Shown one piece after another: positions 45,135 through 54,138 of a stretch of 64,000 bases of DNA. The position numbers were made by a program, and so were the translations under genes. Below the pieces are notes generated by a model. The model did not search any database and was not told the DNA's origin. It was given only the letters and a program-made list of their open reading frames with translations. How positions within the stretch are numbered: position 1 is the stretch's first letter; the number at the start of each line of letters is the position of its first letter. This DNA comes from Mycobacteroides franklinii (lineage in GTDB: Bacteria; Actinomycetota; Actinomycetes; Mycobacteriales; Mycobacteriaceae), in NCBI RefSeq assembly GCF_002013895.1, contig NZ_MAFQ01000004.1, forward strand, positions 62,001 to 126,000. The letters are read 5' to 3'.

Positions 45135-45566
45135 CTACAGCTCCAAGAGCAGCGTCACCGGACCGTCGTTGACCAGTTCGACCTGCATATCCGCGCCGAA
45201 CACCCCCGTTTGGACCTGCGCACCCAGGTTTCGCAGGGCAGCCGCGAATGCCGCCACGATAGGTTCGGCGACGCCTCCGCGCGCCGCCGCGTTCCACGCC
45301 GGACGGCGCCCCTTCTTCGTGTTGGCGTACAACGTGAATTGGCTGATCACCAGGATCGGGGCATCCAGGTCGGCCGCGGACTTCTCGTCATCGAGAATGC
45401 GGAGCTGCCACAACTTCTCCGCGAGCTGCGCGGCCTTTTCGGCGTCGTCGTCATGAGTGACGCCGACCAAGGCCAGTAGTCCCTGACCTTCGGGGCGGAT
45501 CGCGCCCACCACTTCCCCGTCGACAGACACGGCTGCGGAAGCGACCCGTTGCACCAGAACACGCAC
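45135..45566 (-). CDS. dtd: D-aminoacyl-tRNA deacylase
   Basis: A 143-residue DTD enzyme, the same size as recalled for Mtb Rv1897c. The catalytic [15 protein letters not shown] and the [10 protein letters not shown] motif (with the Gly-cis-Pro) are both present. It hydrolyses D-amino acids from tRNA and recycles both. The GTG at 45566 starts one base after the stop of the upstream flavoprotein gene, so translation is coupled. It is convergent with the Rv3527-like gene. Confidence 0.95.
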   Translation of the reverse strand: MRVLVQRVASAAVSVDGEVVGAIRPEGQGLLALVGVTHDDDAEKAAQLAEKLWQLRILDDEKSAADLDAPILVISQFTLYANTKKGRRPAWNAAARGGVAEPIVAAFAAALRNLGAQVQTGVFGADMQVELVNDGPVTLLLEL

Positions 45567-45567
45567 G

Positions 45568-46866
45568 CTAGGACCCTATCAGCGCCGCCATACCTTCGGC
45601 CTGTGCCCTAATCTCTGCGAATGCCGTTGTTTCCCATAGATTCCCACGCCGAAGCGGCCCCAGTGCCCACAGCGGTGCGTGCCCGGGAAGCAGTCTTCCC
45701 ACCGGATCGGTGTCCAATCCCAGGTTCAGTGGTCCCGGCCACGCCAGCCCGTCGGCCAGCAGCCGGCTCCATAGCGGATCCGTGCCTGCCGTGATGTCGT
45801 ACTGCGGTCCCGTGCAATTGATCACCGCGCGTACATCGAGAACCTGCCCTGCGGACAAGGTCGTCGTGACTCCGCGGCCCGAGACCACGGCATCTACCAG
45901 CTCGCCACGATGGATGCGCAACACACCCCCGGCGATATCCCCTTCAATCTGCGCGGCAGACTGCGGCGCCATTCGGTGCCGGTGAATGTCCCACAGCCTG
46001 CGGTACTTTCGCAGGAAGATCCCCCGCTCGTCGGCGGTCATCGCGCCCCACAGCGCGCCCGCCTGAGGACGAAGCGCATCCACAGCCGCACATGCGTCGC
46101 CGCCCTGCGCGATCACGTCCCGGACATAGCGCACAGCGCACTCCAGTACCTGGCCATGGTCCATCGCGAACTCAGGTGCCGGTGCCGACGAATACGATCC
46201 GTGCGCTCGTGGCAGCAATCCGCTGCGGGAAACCGCGTGCAGGACGCGACCGGGCCGTCGCAATGTGCGGGCAAGGTCGACCATCGTCAAACCCGTTCCG
46301 ACGAGCAACAGATCGCCGTCATCCGGAAGGTCCTCGAGTGCACCCGCACGCCAAGGGTCCGCGATGAACAACGCACTGTCGCGTAACCAGATTGGGGCCC
46401 AGGCTGTTCCGGGCATGGTCGGGCCGGCCGCCAGGATCACGGTATCCGCGTCGACGGTGTCGCCGTTACCCAATGCCACCGAGAGCCCCTCACCTTGCCG
46501 TGTCACCGCGGCTGCCCGGCTATGGATACGGCTCACCCGATTGCCGCGCACCTGCTCGAACGCGCTGGAGAGGTAATGTCCGAACAGTCCCCGGGGAACG
46601 AAATCCCCGGGGACGGCATCGGGGAGACCGCTATCGGTGAGCCAGTCCACGAAGCCGAGCGGCTCGGCGGAATCGACGCCCAGCTTGCCTGCCGGAACGT
46701 TCAGGAGATGTCGTGGATCAGTCGTGCGATACGGAACTCCGGGCCCCGTTTCGGCGCCGGGGTCGATAACGGTCAGGCGCAGTGTCCGTGAGTCGTTGTA
46801 CCGCAGTAGGTGCAGGGCAGCCATTGTTCCGGCCGCGCCCGCGCCTACGACGGCAATGTGGGTCAT
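45568..46866 (-). CDS. FAD/NAD(P)-binding protein (PF13454-like)
   Basis: A 432-residue flavoprotein. The N-terminal dinucleotide-binding motif [16 protein letters not shown] is at residues 5-20 with the [16 protein letters not shown] continuation typical of FAD_NAD_binding_9. The second site is [14 protein letters not shown]. The substrate is unknown: relatives include monooxygenase-like and nitrogen-metabolism proteins. The ATG start at 46866 is clear. It sits between the sulfotransferase and dtd genes on the same strand and is 28 bases after the sulfotransferase stop, so it may belong to that operon. Confidence 0.8.
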   Translation of the reverse strand: MTHIAVVGAGAAGTMAALHLLRYNDSRTLRLTVIDPGAETGPGVPYRTTDPRHLLNVPAGKLGVDSAEPLGFVDWLTDSGLPDAVPGDFVPRGLFGHYLSSAFEQVRGNRVSRIHSRAAAVTRQGEGLSVALGNGDTVDADTVILAAGPTMPGTAWAPIWLRDSALFIADPWRAGALEDLPDDGDLLLVGTGLTMVDLARTLRRPGRVLHAVSRSGLLPRAHGSYSSAPAPEFAMDHGQVLECAVRYVRDVIAQGGDACAAVDALRPQAGALWGAMTADERGIFLRKYRRLWDIHRHRMAPQSAAQIEGDIAGGVLRIHRGELVDAVVSGRGVTTTLSAGQVLDVRAVINCTGPQYDITAGTDPLWSRLLADGLAWPGPLNLGLDTDPVGRLLPGHAPLWALGPLRRGNLWETTAFAEIRAQAEGMAALIGS

Positions 46867-46894
46867 CTACCGGCCGTGTGCACGACGACCAGCA

Positions 46895-48070
46895 TCACAG
46901 GCCCGCGAAGCGCTCGACCACCGCTTCCTTGCTCAGCCCGTAGTCCGCGAGCGAGTAGACGTGCTTCGGTGCGCGCGGACCCTTTTGGCTTTCGTCGTTC
47001 ATCTTCTGCATCTCGACCAGAGCAGACGCCGAGAGCTCCAGCCCAAAGTGCCGGTAGATGGATTCGACGGTGCCGATCGGGTCGGAGATGAAGTCGAAAT
47101 AGTCGACATCGCAGAACTGCGACTCGTCGTACTTGGTGCGCGCGGACTTGAAGGACTCCAGACCCCGGGCCCAGGTGTCGAGCTGATCGGCGCCCAGGGT
47201 GGCGCCGACGAACGTATCCGACCAACCCTCCGTCGCATGCTCGTTGAGCGAACAGACCGAGGCGATGATGGTCTCGGCGGGGCGGTGTGTCTGAATGACC
47301 AATGCGTCCGGATACACCTCCATGAGTGCATCGAGCGCGAAGAGATGGCTCGGATTCTTGAGTACCCAACGCTTTTCGATGTCGTTGAGGCCGATCAGCT
47401 GCAGGTTGGCCTTGTAACGCCGATAGGCCGGTGTCCAGTCCTGCTGCGACAACCACTGCGCATAGGACGGAACATGAGCAAGGCACTCATAGGACACCGA
47501 GTGCACAGATTGGCGCAACAGCTGCCAGCATTCCTCGACCTCGCTCGCCGACATGTAGTGCAGACCCATGAATTCCGGGTTCTCCACGTGATGCTTCGAG
47601 AACTGCCCCTCCAGCTGCTGGTACACCGGATTGGCATCCCAGGTGTCCCGCGCGGGCCGCGGCTGCGGGAAATCGGCCAGCCACATCTCCAGGCCCTGGT
47701 GCATCGGATCGGCGTTGAGAAGGCGATGCAGCGCGGTGGTACCGGTACGCGGCAGGCCGGTGACGAAGATGGGCCGATTGATGGCGACCTGCGCGTAGTC
47801 GGGGTGCGCCTTGAAGGCCGCCTCGCTGAGCAGCCGGGCACCCAGGGCGCCCCGGAGAAAGACCCGAGACATCTTGGAACCCAAGGGTGTCAGGCCGGCC
47901 TCACCCTGATAGGCGTCCAGCAGGACCCCGAGCGCTTCGCGGTAGTTATCGACCGACCCGTCTCCGAAGTCGTCGAGGCCGATAAGCCGGGAAGCAGACT
48001 CGTGTAGATCGTCGACCGTGCCGACACTGGTGCGCTCGGTGCTTGATGCGAACTTCTCATCAAAACTCAT
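46895..48070 (-). CDS. Sulfotransferase (Rv3529c-like)
   Basis: A 391-residue enzyme of the bacterial sulfotransferase-3 type, which moves a sulfuryl group from PAPS to an alcohol. The PAPS-binding P-loop FVTGLPRTGTTALHRLLNAD is at about residues 100-119. IQTHRPAETIIASVCSLNE and the C-terminal RYLYHDYG-like SLADYGLSKEAV correspond to the 3'-phosphate-binding region. It lies near kshA, in the order of Mtb Rv3529c. A GGAGAT ribosome binding site precedes the ATG at 48070. PAPS-making genes lie 3 kb away. Confidence 0.87.
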   Translation of the reverse strand: MSFDEKFASSTERTSVGTVDDLHESASRLIGLDDFGDGSVDNYREALGVLLDAYQGEAGLTPLGSKMSRVFLRGALGARLLSEAAFKAHPDYAQVAINRPIFVTGLPRTGTTALHRLLNADPMHQGLEMWLADFPQPRPARDTWDANPVYQQLEGQFSKHHVENPEFMGLHYMSASEVEECWQLLRQSVHSVSYECLAHVPSYAQWLSQQDWTPAYRRYKANLQLIGLNDIEKRWVLKNPSHLFALDALMEVYPDALVIQTHRPAETIIASVCSLNEHATEGWSDTFVGATLGADQLDTWARGLESFKSARTKYDESQFCDVDYFDFISDPIGTVESIYRHFGLELSASALVEMQKMNDESQKGPRAPKHVYSLADYGLSKEAVVERFAGL

Positions 48071-48086
48071 ACTGATCTCCTTGTGG

Positions 48087-48872
48087 CTAGGCGTGGAACT
48101 CGCCGCAGTTGACATCGAGGGCCTGGCCGGTGATCCCGCTCGCCAAGTCGGAGGCGAGAAACAGCACGGCATTGGCGACCTCATCGGTGGTCGGCAATCG
48201 CTTGAGATCGGAGTTGGCCGCCGTGTACTCATAGATCTGCTCGACGGTACCGCCATACTTCTTGGCCTGGTGTTCGAAGTACCCCTTGAGGTTCTCACCC
48301 CACATATATCCGGGCACAACCGAATTCACCCGAACTCCCTGTGGACCCAGCTCCGTGGCCAGCGATTGGGACATGGCCAGCAGCGCGGCCTTGGCGATCT
48401 TGTAACTGCCATAGCGGATTTGCGAGTGCCGGATGACCATCGAATTGATGTTGACCACCGAACCCTTGGCCGCAGCCAACGCACCGGCGAGCCCCTGGGT
48501 CAGACGCAGCGTGCCGACCACGGTGAGCTCGACGCTATCGCGAATGTGTTGATAGTCCGTCTTCTCCAGGGATTTCATCGATGGAATGCTGAAGGCGTTG
48601 TTGACGAGAACATCAATGCCGCCGAAGGTCTCGGTGGCGCGTTCGACGAGGTTCGCGACGCTGGCCTCATCGGTGATGTCCGTGGCCACCGCGAGGGCCT
48701 TGCGGCCGGCGGCGGCAATTTGTTCTGCCACCTCGTCGAGGCGCGACTGAGTGCGCGCCGCCAGGACGACATCGGCGCCCGCGGCGGCGAACTTGGTGGC
48801 CAAGGTGGCGCCGAGGCCGGGGCCGATACCGGATACGACGACAACCTTGCCCTCAAAGGCGAGCAGACTCAT
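48087..48872 (-). CDS. Short-chain dehydrogenase (Rv3530c-like)
   Basis: A 261-residue SDR. The cofactor motif SGIGPGLGATLA at about 14-25, the NNA segment and the YGSYKIAK active site (Tyr and Lys four apart) are visible. In Mtb, Rv3530c lies between the sulfotransferase and a DUF1214 gene, as here. A hydroxysteroid-type substrate is plausible. Translation is coupled to the DUF1214 gene by a TGATG overlap. Confidence 0.87.
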   Translation of the reverse strand: MSLLAFEGKVVVVSGIGPGLGATLATKFAAAGADVVLAARTQSRLDEVAEQIAAAGRKALAVATDITDEASVANLVERATETFGGIDVLVNNAFSIPSMKSLEKTDYQHIRDSVELTVVGTLRLTQGLAGALAAAKGSVVNINSMVIRHSQIRYGSYKIAKAALLAMSQSLATELGPQGVRVNSVVPGYMWGENLKGYFEHQAKKYGGTVEQIYEYTAANSDLKRLPTTDEVANAVLFLASDLASGITGQALDVNCGEFHA

Positions 48873-50044
48873 CAGCCCAACATCCTTGCGCCGATGGCGG
48901 TCTGGCGTTCCGCGATGCGACTGCGCCAGCCCTGCTCGCTGATCTGATTCTGCGGGTAATACGCCAGTTTCGCCGGGACATCGCCGCGTGCGACCACCTC
49001 CACGGTCGGGCCGTCGACGGCCGTGAGCTGTCGGTCGGCCCGCTGCCACCGGAATTGGAGGTACGCCCTCCGATGATCAAGCGTCTCAATCCAGTTGGTG
49101 ACACCAGGATTTCCGTTACTCACCACCATCCGAATGTTCCCGTCCGGGTCTACCTGGGCCTGGCTGGAGTTCAGCGAGGTTTGGTGGTTGATGTAGTCGA
49201 GCGAGATGTACCAGAGGCTGCCGAGCTGGAAACCCTGGTACGGCGCATCGGACTTGGGGACGGTGATGATCATCGCCTGGTCGTCAGTGAGGTCATAGTG
49301 CCCCACCGAGGAGAACTGCGTCGCCAGCCCGCCAGGTGTGAGCCGCGGCTCGGTCATGGTGTTGACAGGCAGATTGTCGTAGAACCACTTGGGGAACTGC
49401 AGCCACGTCTTGACTCGGTTCACCAACTGCTTACCGGCACTGGCGTAACGTTTTTCGATCTGTTCCTTCGTCAGCGGGGCCGGGGCGGTTCCTGCGGTGT
49501 CCACCCGCGCGATGGCAAGGCTGCCACGCTGTTCACGCCAATCGCTGTACACCTCACGCATCACCAGCTGGGCCGGTCCCGGCCCCAGGGTGAAATAGTT
49601 CGGCCGCGACTCACTGGCCGGCCCGGGACCGAAACGCACTTCGAAGCTGCCGTCGCTTTCGATGTGGATCTCACGGTCGTCGAAGGCAATCGCACTGCCT
49701 GGCACGTTCTTGTCGGTGTAGTCACCACCGCCAAGCACCTGAAAACTTAAATCTGCAGTGGTGCCGCGCTTTCCGGTAACCACATACTCGTACTCGCCGT
49801 TGACGCGGGCGCCGAAGTAGAGGGTGTCGGGGTTGTCCAACCCCATCTTGGTGAACGGTCCCGTACCGGAGAGCAGGAATGGGTGATCGCGATCGGTATG
49901 AAACGCCATGTGCGTGCAGGCGGCTATCCCCTGCGCCAGATACTGGAGTCCCTCGAACAGGTCGGCTTCGGTTTCGATATGGGGGGCCGCGACAATCAGC
50001 TCCTCCGCCTCGGCGATCGCGGCGGTGAATGCCTCGCTGTACAT
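48872..50044 (-). CDS. DUF1214-domain protein (Rv3531c-like)
   Basis: A 390-residue protein. The C-terminal part (about 240-390) with NTMTEPRLTPGG, YDLTDDQAMIITVP, GFQLGSLWYISLDYINHQTSLN and DPDGNIRMVVSNGNPG is the DUF1214 fold. The N-terminus is acidic. Its role is unknown, but it heads the operon DUF1214-SDR-sulfotransferase. CAGGAGCG is the ribosome binding site of the ATG at 50044. A 16-base palindrome lies 14 bases upstream. An earlier ATG at 50098 would place the coding sequence across that palindrome. Confidence 0.83.
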   Translation of the reverse strand: MYSEAFTAAIAEAEELIVAAPHIETEADLFEGLQYLAQGIAACTHMAFHTDRDHPFLLSGTGPFTKMGLDNPDTLYFGARVNGEYEYVVTGKRGTTADLSFQVLGGGDYTDKNVPGSAIAFDDREIHIESDGSFEVRFGPGPASESRPNYFTLGPGPAQLVMREVYSDWREQRGSLAIARVDTAGTAPAPLTKEQIEKRYASAGKQLVNRVKTWLQFPKWFYDNLPVNTMTEPRLTPGGLATQFSSVGHYDLTDDQAMIITVPKSDAPYQGFQLGSLWYISLDYINHQTSLNSSQAQVDPDGNIRMVVSNGNPGVTNWIETLDHRRAYLQFRWQRADRQLTAVDGPTVEVVARGDVPAKLAYYPQNQISEQGWRSRIAERQTAIGARMLG

Positions 50045-50057
50045 GACGCTCCTGACT

Positions 50058-50073
50058 GGTACAGATTTGTACC
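50058..50073. promoter_or_regulatory. 16-bp palindrome, operator candidate 1
   Basis: GGTACAGATTTGTACC has perfect six-base arms. It covers a -10-like TACAAA for the DUF1214 operon and lies just upstream of a TGGTAGAAT extended -10 (50078-50086) for the IclR gene. A near-copy with two differences lies at 51243-51258 before cysD. The likely ligand is the IclR protein encoded between them, which is inference. Confidence 0.6.
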
Positions 50074-50163
50074 GCAGTGGTAGAATCCATTCAGACACTA
50101 GAGCGCCCTTGCCTGGTACGTCAAGAATGTCAGGATCTGCGCAGGGGCACAGGAGGTTTCAGG

Positions 50164-51087
50164 GTGGTCGAGGACCGGGAAAACGGGGCCGGCAGAACGT
50201 CGCCGCCTACTGAACGCGTTATGGCCGTGCTCGATTTCCTGGCGAAGCATCGCACCGAGCGCTTCGGGTTATCCGAGTTGGCGCGCCGGCTGGGCCTGAG
50301 CAAGCCCACCTGCCTGGGCATCGTGACCACCCTGGCCGAGTCAGGGTTTCTCATCCGGGACGACCGCGACAAGACGTACAGCCTGGGCCCGGCACTCATC
50401 CGGATCGGCAGGGCCGCCCAGGAGTCACTGCGCGCCAAACCTGCCAGCCGCGACCAATTGTTAACGCTTACCCGGGAATTCGGGCACACTGCAGCCCTGT
50501 CCGCGGTCGTCAGCGATCGGGTGACCGTACTGGAGGTGGTAAGCGATCCGGATCATCCCGTACGGGTGGAGGTGGGCCAAAGCTATCCGTTCACCCCTCC
50601 GGTAGGCCTGATGTTCGTGCTCTGGGACACCGACGAGACCATCGCCTCCTGGCTGGCCAAGGACCCGACAGCGCCCGGGCGCACCGCGGATGACCGCCTG
50701 CGCAAGGTGATCGACGAATGCCGCGCGGACGGCTACCTCGTCGAACTACTGACCCCCGCAGGCCGGCAGCTCTATTCGCTCATGGCCGGGGTACCCGGTG
50801 ACATCCCCAATGAGCTGCGCGCACTCCTCGGCGAGATCGTGTCGGGAATCGGCGAACGGGTCTACCTACGCAGCGAGAACTACACCGTCGGCTCCGGCGC
50901 CAAGGTGCGCCATCGGGTGAACGTCATGTCGGCACCGGTGTACGACCACAACGGCAAGCAGGCCATGGTCGCCAGCCTCTACATCGCGGACGATCTCACC
51001 GACGCGGAGATCACCGTCCGCGCCAAGGCGCTCGTGCGTACCGCGGACGGAATCACCGAACACATCGGCGGCATCAAGCCCGCCTGA
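50164..51087 (+). CDS. IclR-family transcriptional regulator
   Basis: A 307-residue regulator. The N-terminal winged helix (about 18-75; ERVMAVLDFLAKH, LSELARRLGLSKPTCLGIVTTLAESGFL) is followed by the effector domain (about 85-300), in which VGLMFVLWDTDETI and MSAPVYDHNGKQAMVASLYI match the family. The start is GTG 50164 because AGGAGG is about eight bases upstream. It stands between the divergent DUF1214-SDR-sulfotransferase operon and cysD. No counterpart is recalled next to Rv3531c in Mtb, so it could be acquired. Its effector is unknown. Confidence 0.9.
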   Translation: MVEDRENGAGRTSPPTERVMAVLDFLAKHRTERFGLSELARRLGLSKPTCLGIVTTLAESGFLIRDDRDKTYSLGPALIRIGRAAQESLRAKPASRDQLLTLTREFGHTAALSAVVSDRVTVLEVVSDPDHPVRVEVGQSYPFTPPVGLMFVLWDTDETIASWLAKDPTAPGRTADDRLRKVIDECRADGYLVELLTPAGRQLYSLMAGVPGDIPNELRALLGEIVSGIGERVYLRSENYTVGSGAKVRHRVNVMSAPVYDHNGKQAMVASLYIADDLTDAEITVRAKALVRTADGITEHIGGIKPA

Positions 51088-51186
51088 GGCGTTTCTGCAC
51101 GTCAGTTCGCTTTCCATGTTCGGTATTGAGCGAACGGAAAACACTCGATCCGCATCCGCGCGGGCGTTCCGAGTGCCATTGCGCCA

Positions 51187-51216
51187 TTGACACCTCACGA
51201 GAACGCGTTCTACTCT
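51187..51216 (+). promoter_or_regulatory. Probable cysD promoter
   Basis: TTGACA (51187-51192) and TACTCT (51211-51216) are 18 bases apart, which gives a start near 51223 and a leader of about 50 bases. The spacer is filled by a KstR-like dyad (51199-51212), and the leader carries the 16-base palindrome at 51243-51258. Confidence 0.6.
51199..51212. promoter_or_regulatory. KstR-like box in cysD promoter spacer (near-match)
   Basis: GAGAACGCGTTCTA differs from TnnAACnnGTTnnA only in the first base (G instead of T). It covers the end of the spacer and the first bases of the -10. Whether KstR binds is unproved. Confidence 0.45.
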
Positions 51217-51242
51217 GGGCTGGACCGAATACGAACCGATAC

Positions 51243-51258
51243 GGTACATATTTGGACC
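51243..51258. promoter_or_regulatory. 16-bp palindrome, operator candidate 2
   Basis: GGTACATATTTGGACC matches candidate 1 at 14 of 16 positions and lies just before the cysD start. Its right arm has one departure from symmetry. Confidence 0.5.
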
Positions 51259-51274
51259 GAATGGAGTTGTGAAA

Positions 51275-52228
51275 ATGCCGACATCGCCCGATGTTCTTCG
51301 CCCAAGAGGCTCATCGTCAGCCGATTCCTACGAGTTATCGCACTTGAACGCCCTAGAAGCTGAGGCGGTCTACATATTCCGCGAGGTAGCGGCAACCTTC
51401 GAAAGGCCTGTGCTGCTGTTCTCGGGCGGCAAGGATTCCGTGGTCATGCTGCACGTCGCGGCCAAGGCGTTCTGGCCGTCACCGTTGCCCTTCCCCGTCA
51501 TGCACATCGACACCGGTCACAACTTCGACGAGGTCATCGCGTTCCGCGACGAGACAGTCGGTCGCTACAACCTGCGACTAGAAGTCGGCAGCGTCCAGGA
51601 CGATATCGACTCGGGCGCCGTCGTCGAAGAGACCGGGCCTGGCGCCACGCGTAACCGCCTACAGACCGCGACCTTGTTGCGCAGCATCAACGAGCACCGC
51701 TTCGACGCGGTGTTCGGTGGCGCACGCCGCGACGAAGAGAAGGCCCGCGCCAAGGAGCGGGTGTTCAGCTTCCGCGATGAGTTCGGCCAATGGGATCCGC
51801 GCGCGCAGCGGCCCGAACTCTGGAACATCTACAACGGCCGCCACCGCAAGGGCGAGCATATTCGGGTGTTCCCGCTGTCCAACTGGACCGAGCTGGATAT
51901 CTGGCAGTACATCGAATCGGAGAACATCACGCTGCCGCCGCTGTATTACGCGCACAAGCGCAACGTGGTGGAACGCGACGGAATGCTGTTGGCAGAAACC
52001 AAGTTCCTCGCCTTGCAGCCCGGCGAAGAGTTGATCGAGCGGTCTGTGCGTTTCAGGACAATCGGCGACGCGACCTGCACGGGAGCCGTCGAGTCCGTCG
52101 CGTCAACTCCGAGCGCTGTGGTGGAAGAGGTTGCCGCCACGCGCATTACCGAGCGGGGAGCCACCCGTGCCGACGACCGGATCTCCGAGGCCGGTATGGA
52201 AGACCGCAAGAAAGAGGGCTACTTCTGA
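51275..52228 (+). CDS. cysD: Sulfate adenylyltransferase subunit 2
   Basis: A 317-residue ATP sulfurylase small subunit of the PP-loop ATPase family. LLFSGGKDSVVMLHVA is the PP-motif, followed by the typical HIDTGHNFDEVIAFRDE and FGGARRDEEKARAKERVFSFRDEFGQWDPRAQRPELWNIYNGRH. With CysN it makes APS from sulfate and ATP. The ATG at 51275 is preferred over GTG 51269 because GGAG lies eight bases before it. It overlaps cysNC (TGATG). Sulfate assimilation gives both cysteine and PAPS. Confidence 0.95.
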   Translation: MPTSPDVLRPRGSSSADSYELSHLNALEAEAVYIFREVAATFERPVLLFSGGKDSVVMLHVAAKAFWPSPLPFPVMHIDTGHNFDEVIAFRDETVGRYNLRLEVGSVQDDIDSGAVVEETGPGATRNRLQTATLLRSINEHRFDAVFGGARRDEEKARAKERVFSFRDEFGQWDPRAQRPELWNIYNGRHRKGEHIRVFPLSNWTELDIWQYIESENITLPPLYYAHKRNVVERDGMLLAETKFLALQPGEELIERSVRFRTIGDATCTGAVESVASTPSAVVEEVAATRITERGATRADDRISEAGMEDRKKEGYF

Positions 52229-54138
52229 TGAGCGCAACAACCATCGAAACCGCCGAGCCGGCCCAGGAGCTCATCCGCATCGCCACCGCGGGCAGCGTGG
52301 ACGACGGTAAGTCCACGCTCATCGGCCGCTTGCTCTACGACTCTAAGTCGATCTTCGCCGATCAGCTCGCCGCGGTGGAAGCCAGCAGCAAGGCCAAGGG
52401 CGAATCGCAGACCAACCTGGCGCTGCTGACCGACGGCCTGCGCGCCGAGCGTGAGCAGGGCATCACGATTGACGTCGCGCATCGCTACTTCTCCACGCCG
52501 GCACGCAAATTCATCATCGCCGATACTCCGGGGCACGAGCAGTACACCCGCAACATGGTGACCGGCGCTTCCACGGCCGACTTGGCGATCATTCTGGTCG
52601 ACGCCCGCAATGGGCTGACCCAACAAACCCGCCGGCACGCCTTCATCACCTCGCTGCTCGGTGTCGAACATGTGGTGCTGTGCATCAACAAGATGGACCT
52701 GGTCGACTGGTCACCCCAACGATTCGATGAAATCAAGGAGGAGTTCCGGCGATTCGCCACCAAGCTGGAGCTGCATGACCTCACCGTCATCCCCGTGTCG
52801 GCTCTGCTCGGCGACAACATTGTCACCCGGTCCACGAACACTCCGTGGTATGAGGGCCCGTCGCTGCTGCATCACATTGAGCAGGTGCACATTTCGTCGG
52901 ACCGCAACCTGATCGACGCGCGCTTCCCCATCCAGTACGTCATCCGACCGCAAGGCGGGGCAGCGGCACCCGGTGCCGATCAGATCACCGATCTGCATGA
53001 CTTCCGCGCCGTCTCCGGGACCGTCGCCAGCGGCGTGTTCAAGCCCGGTGACGAAATTGTGGCGTTGCCTTCCGGTTTCACCTCAACGGTGTCGGCGATC
53101 TGGGGCCCGGGTGGATCTGTCGTGGACGAGGCCTTCGCGGGGAGCGCGGTGAGCGTGCAACTCGCCGACCAGCTGGACCTGGGCCGCGGCGATATGCTGT
53201 GCCGCCCCAACAACCGGCCGTTGGTCGGTGCGCAGATCGATGCCATGGTGTGCTGGTTCACCGATGTGTCGACGCTGTCCGAGGGATCGCGCTTCGTCAT
53301 GCAGCACGCGAACTCGACCGTGAAGGCCGCCATCGCAGGACTTGACTACCGACTCGATGTCAACAGCCTGCACCGAGATCAGGAGGCAAAGGAACTCAAA
53401 CTCAACGAGATCGGACGGGTTCAGCTGCGGCTGCAGCGCCCGATCATGTTCGATCCCTATCGTCGCAACCGGACCACGGGCAGTTTCATCCTGGTCGACG
53501 AGGCCACCAACAACACGGTCGCGGCGGGCATGATTTCCGGCCCCACCCTGCACCAGTCCAAGGTGGTCTGGCACTCGTCGGCGGTCTCTCGAGAAGATCG
53601 TTCCACCAAGGGTGGCACGATCTGGATCACCGGGCTCTCGGCCTCCGGAAAATCCACCGTGGCAGTGGAATTGGAGCGTCGACTGGTGGCCATGGGCATC
53701 CCCGCCTATCGACTGGACGGAGACAACCTGCGGCACGGCCTCAACGCCGACCTCGGATTCTCGGCGGCCGACCGCGCCGAGAACGTGCGTCGTGTCGGTG
53801 CCGTCGCGCAGATCCTCTCCGATTCGGGTGTTGTCGCGGTGGCCGCGCTCATCAGCCCGTATCGGGCCGATCGCGACAAGATCCGCGCTCAGCACGAAAA
53901 GGCCGGGCTACCGTTCATCGAGGTGTTCGTCGACACGCCAGTGGAGATATGCGAACAACGCGACCCAAAGGGCATGTACGCCAAGGCCCGCGCCGGGGAG
54001 ATCAGTGACTTCACCGGAGTCAACGCACCGTACGAGGCCCCCGAAAAGGCCGATCTGGTGCTGCGGCCCGACGACGACACAGCAGGAAATCCGGAGCAGC
54101 AAGCCGCGGCGATCCTGGACTGCTGGTTGTCGGTCTAG
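52228..54138 (+). CDS. cysNC: Bifunctional sulfate adenylyltransferase subunit 1 / APS kinase
   Basis: A 636-residue fusion. The CysN part has a translation-factor-like GTPase with GSVDDGKST (residues 22-30), the switch DTPGHEQYTRNM and NKMD, then beta-barrel domains to about residue 455. The CysC part (about 460-636) has the P-loop GLSASGKST and the typical DGDNLRHGLNADLGFS and APS-binding region, which phosphorylates APS to PAPS. PAPS is the donor for sulfotransferases such as the one at 46895. The ATG shares a base with the cysD stop. Confidence 0.95.
   Translation: MSATTIETAEPAQELIRIATAGSVDDGKSTLIGRLLYDSKSIFADQLAAVEASSKAKGESQTNLALLTDGLRAEREQGITIDVAHRYFSTPARKFIIADTPGHEQYTRNMVTGASTADLAIILVDARNGLTQQTRRHAFITSLLGVEHVVLCINKMDLVDWSPQRFDEIKEEFRRFATKLELHDLTVIPVSALLGDNIVTRSTNTPWYEGPSLLHHIEQVHISSDRNLIDARFPIQYVIRPQGGAAAPGADQITDLHDFRAVSGTVASGVFKPGDEIVALPSGFTSTVSAIWGPGGSVVDEAFAGSAVSVQLADQLDLGRGDMLCRPNNRPLVGAQIDAMVCWFTDVSTLSEGSRFVMQHANSTVKAAIAGLDYRLDVNSLHRDQEAKELKLNEIGRVQLRLQRPIMFDPYRRNRTTGSFILVDEATNNTVAAGMISGPTLHQSKVVWHSSAVSREDRSTKGGTIWITGLSASGKSTVAVELERRLVAMGIPAYRLDGDNLRHGLNADLGFSAADRAENVRRVGAVAQILSDSGVVAVAALISPYRADRDKIRAQHEKAGLPFIEVFVDTPVEICEQRDPKGMYAKARAGEISDFTGVNAPYEAPEKADLVLRPDDDTAGNPEQQAAAILDCWLSV

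Noticed and set aside
51105..51135. Hairpin GTTCGCT/AGCGAAC after the IclR gene as terminator
   Set aside because: The stem is only seven bases with a 17-base loop and there is no T-run, so it is too weak to call.
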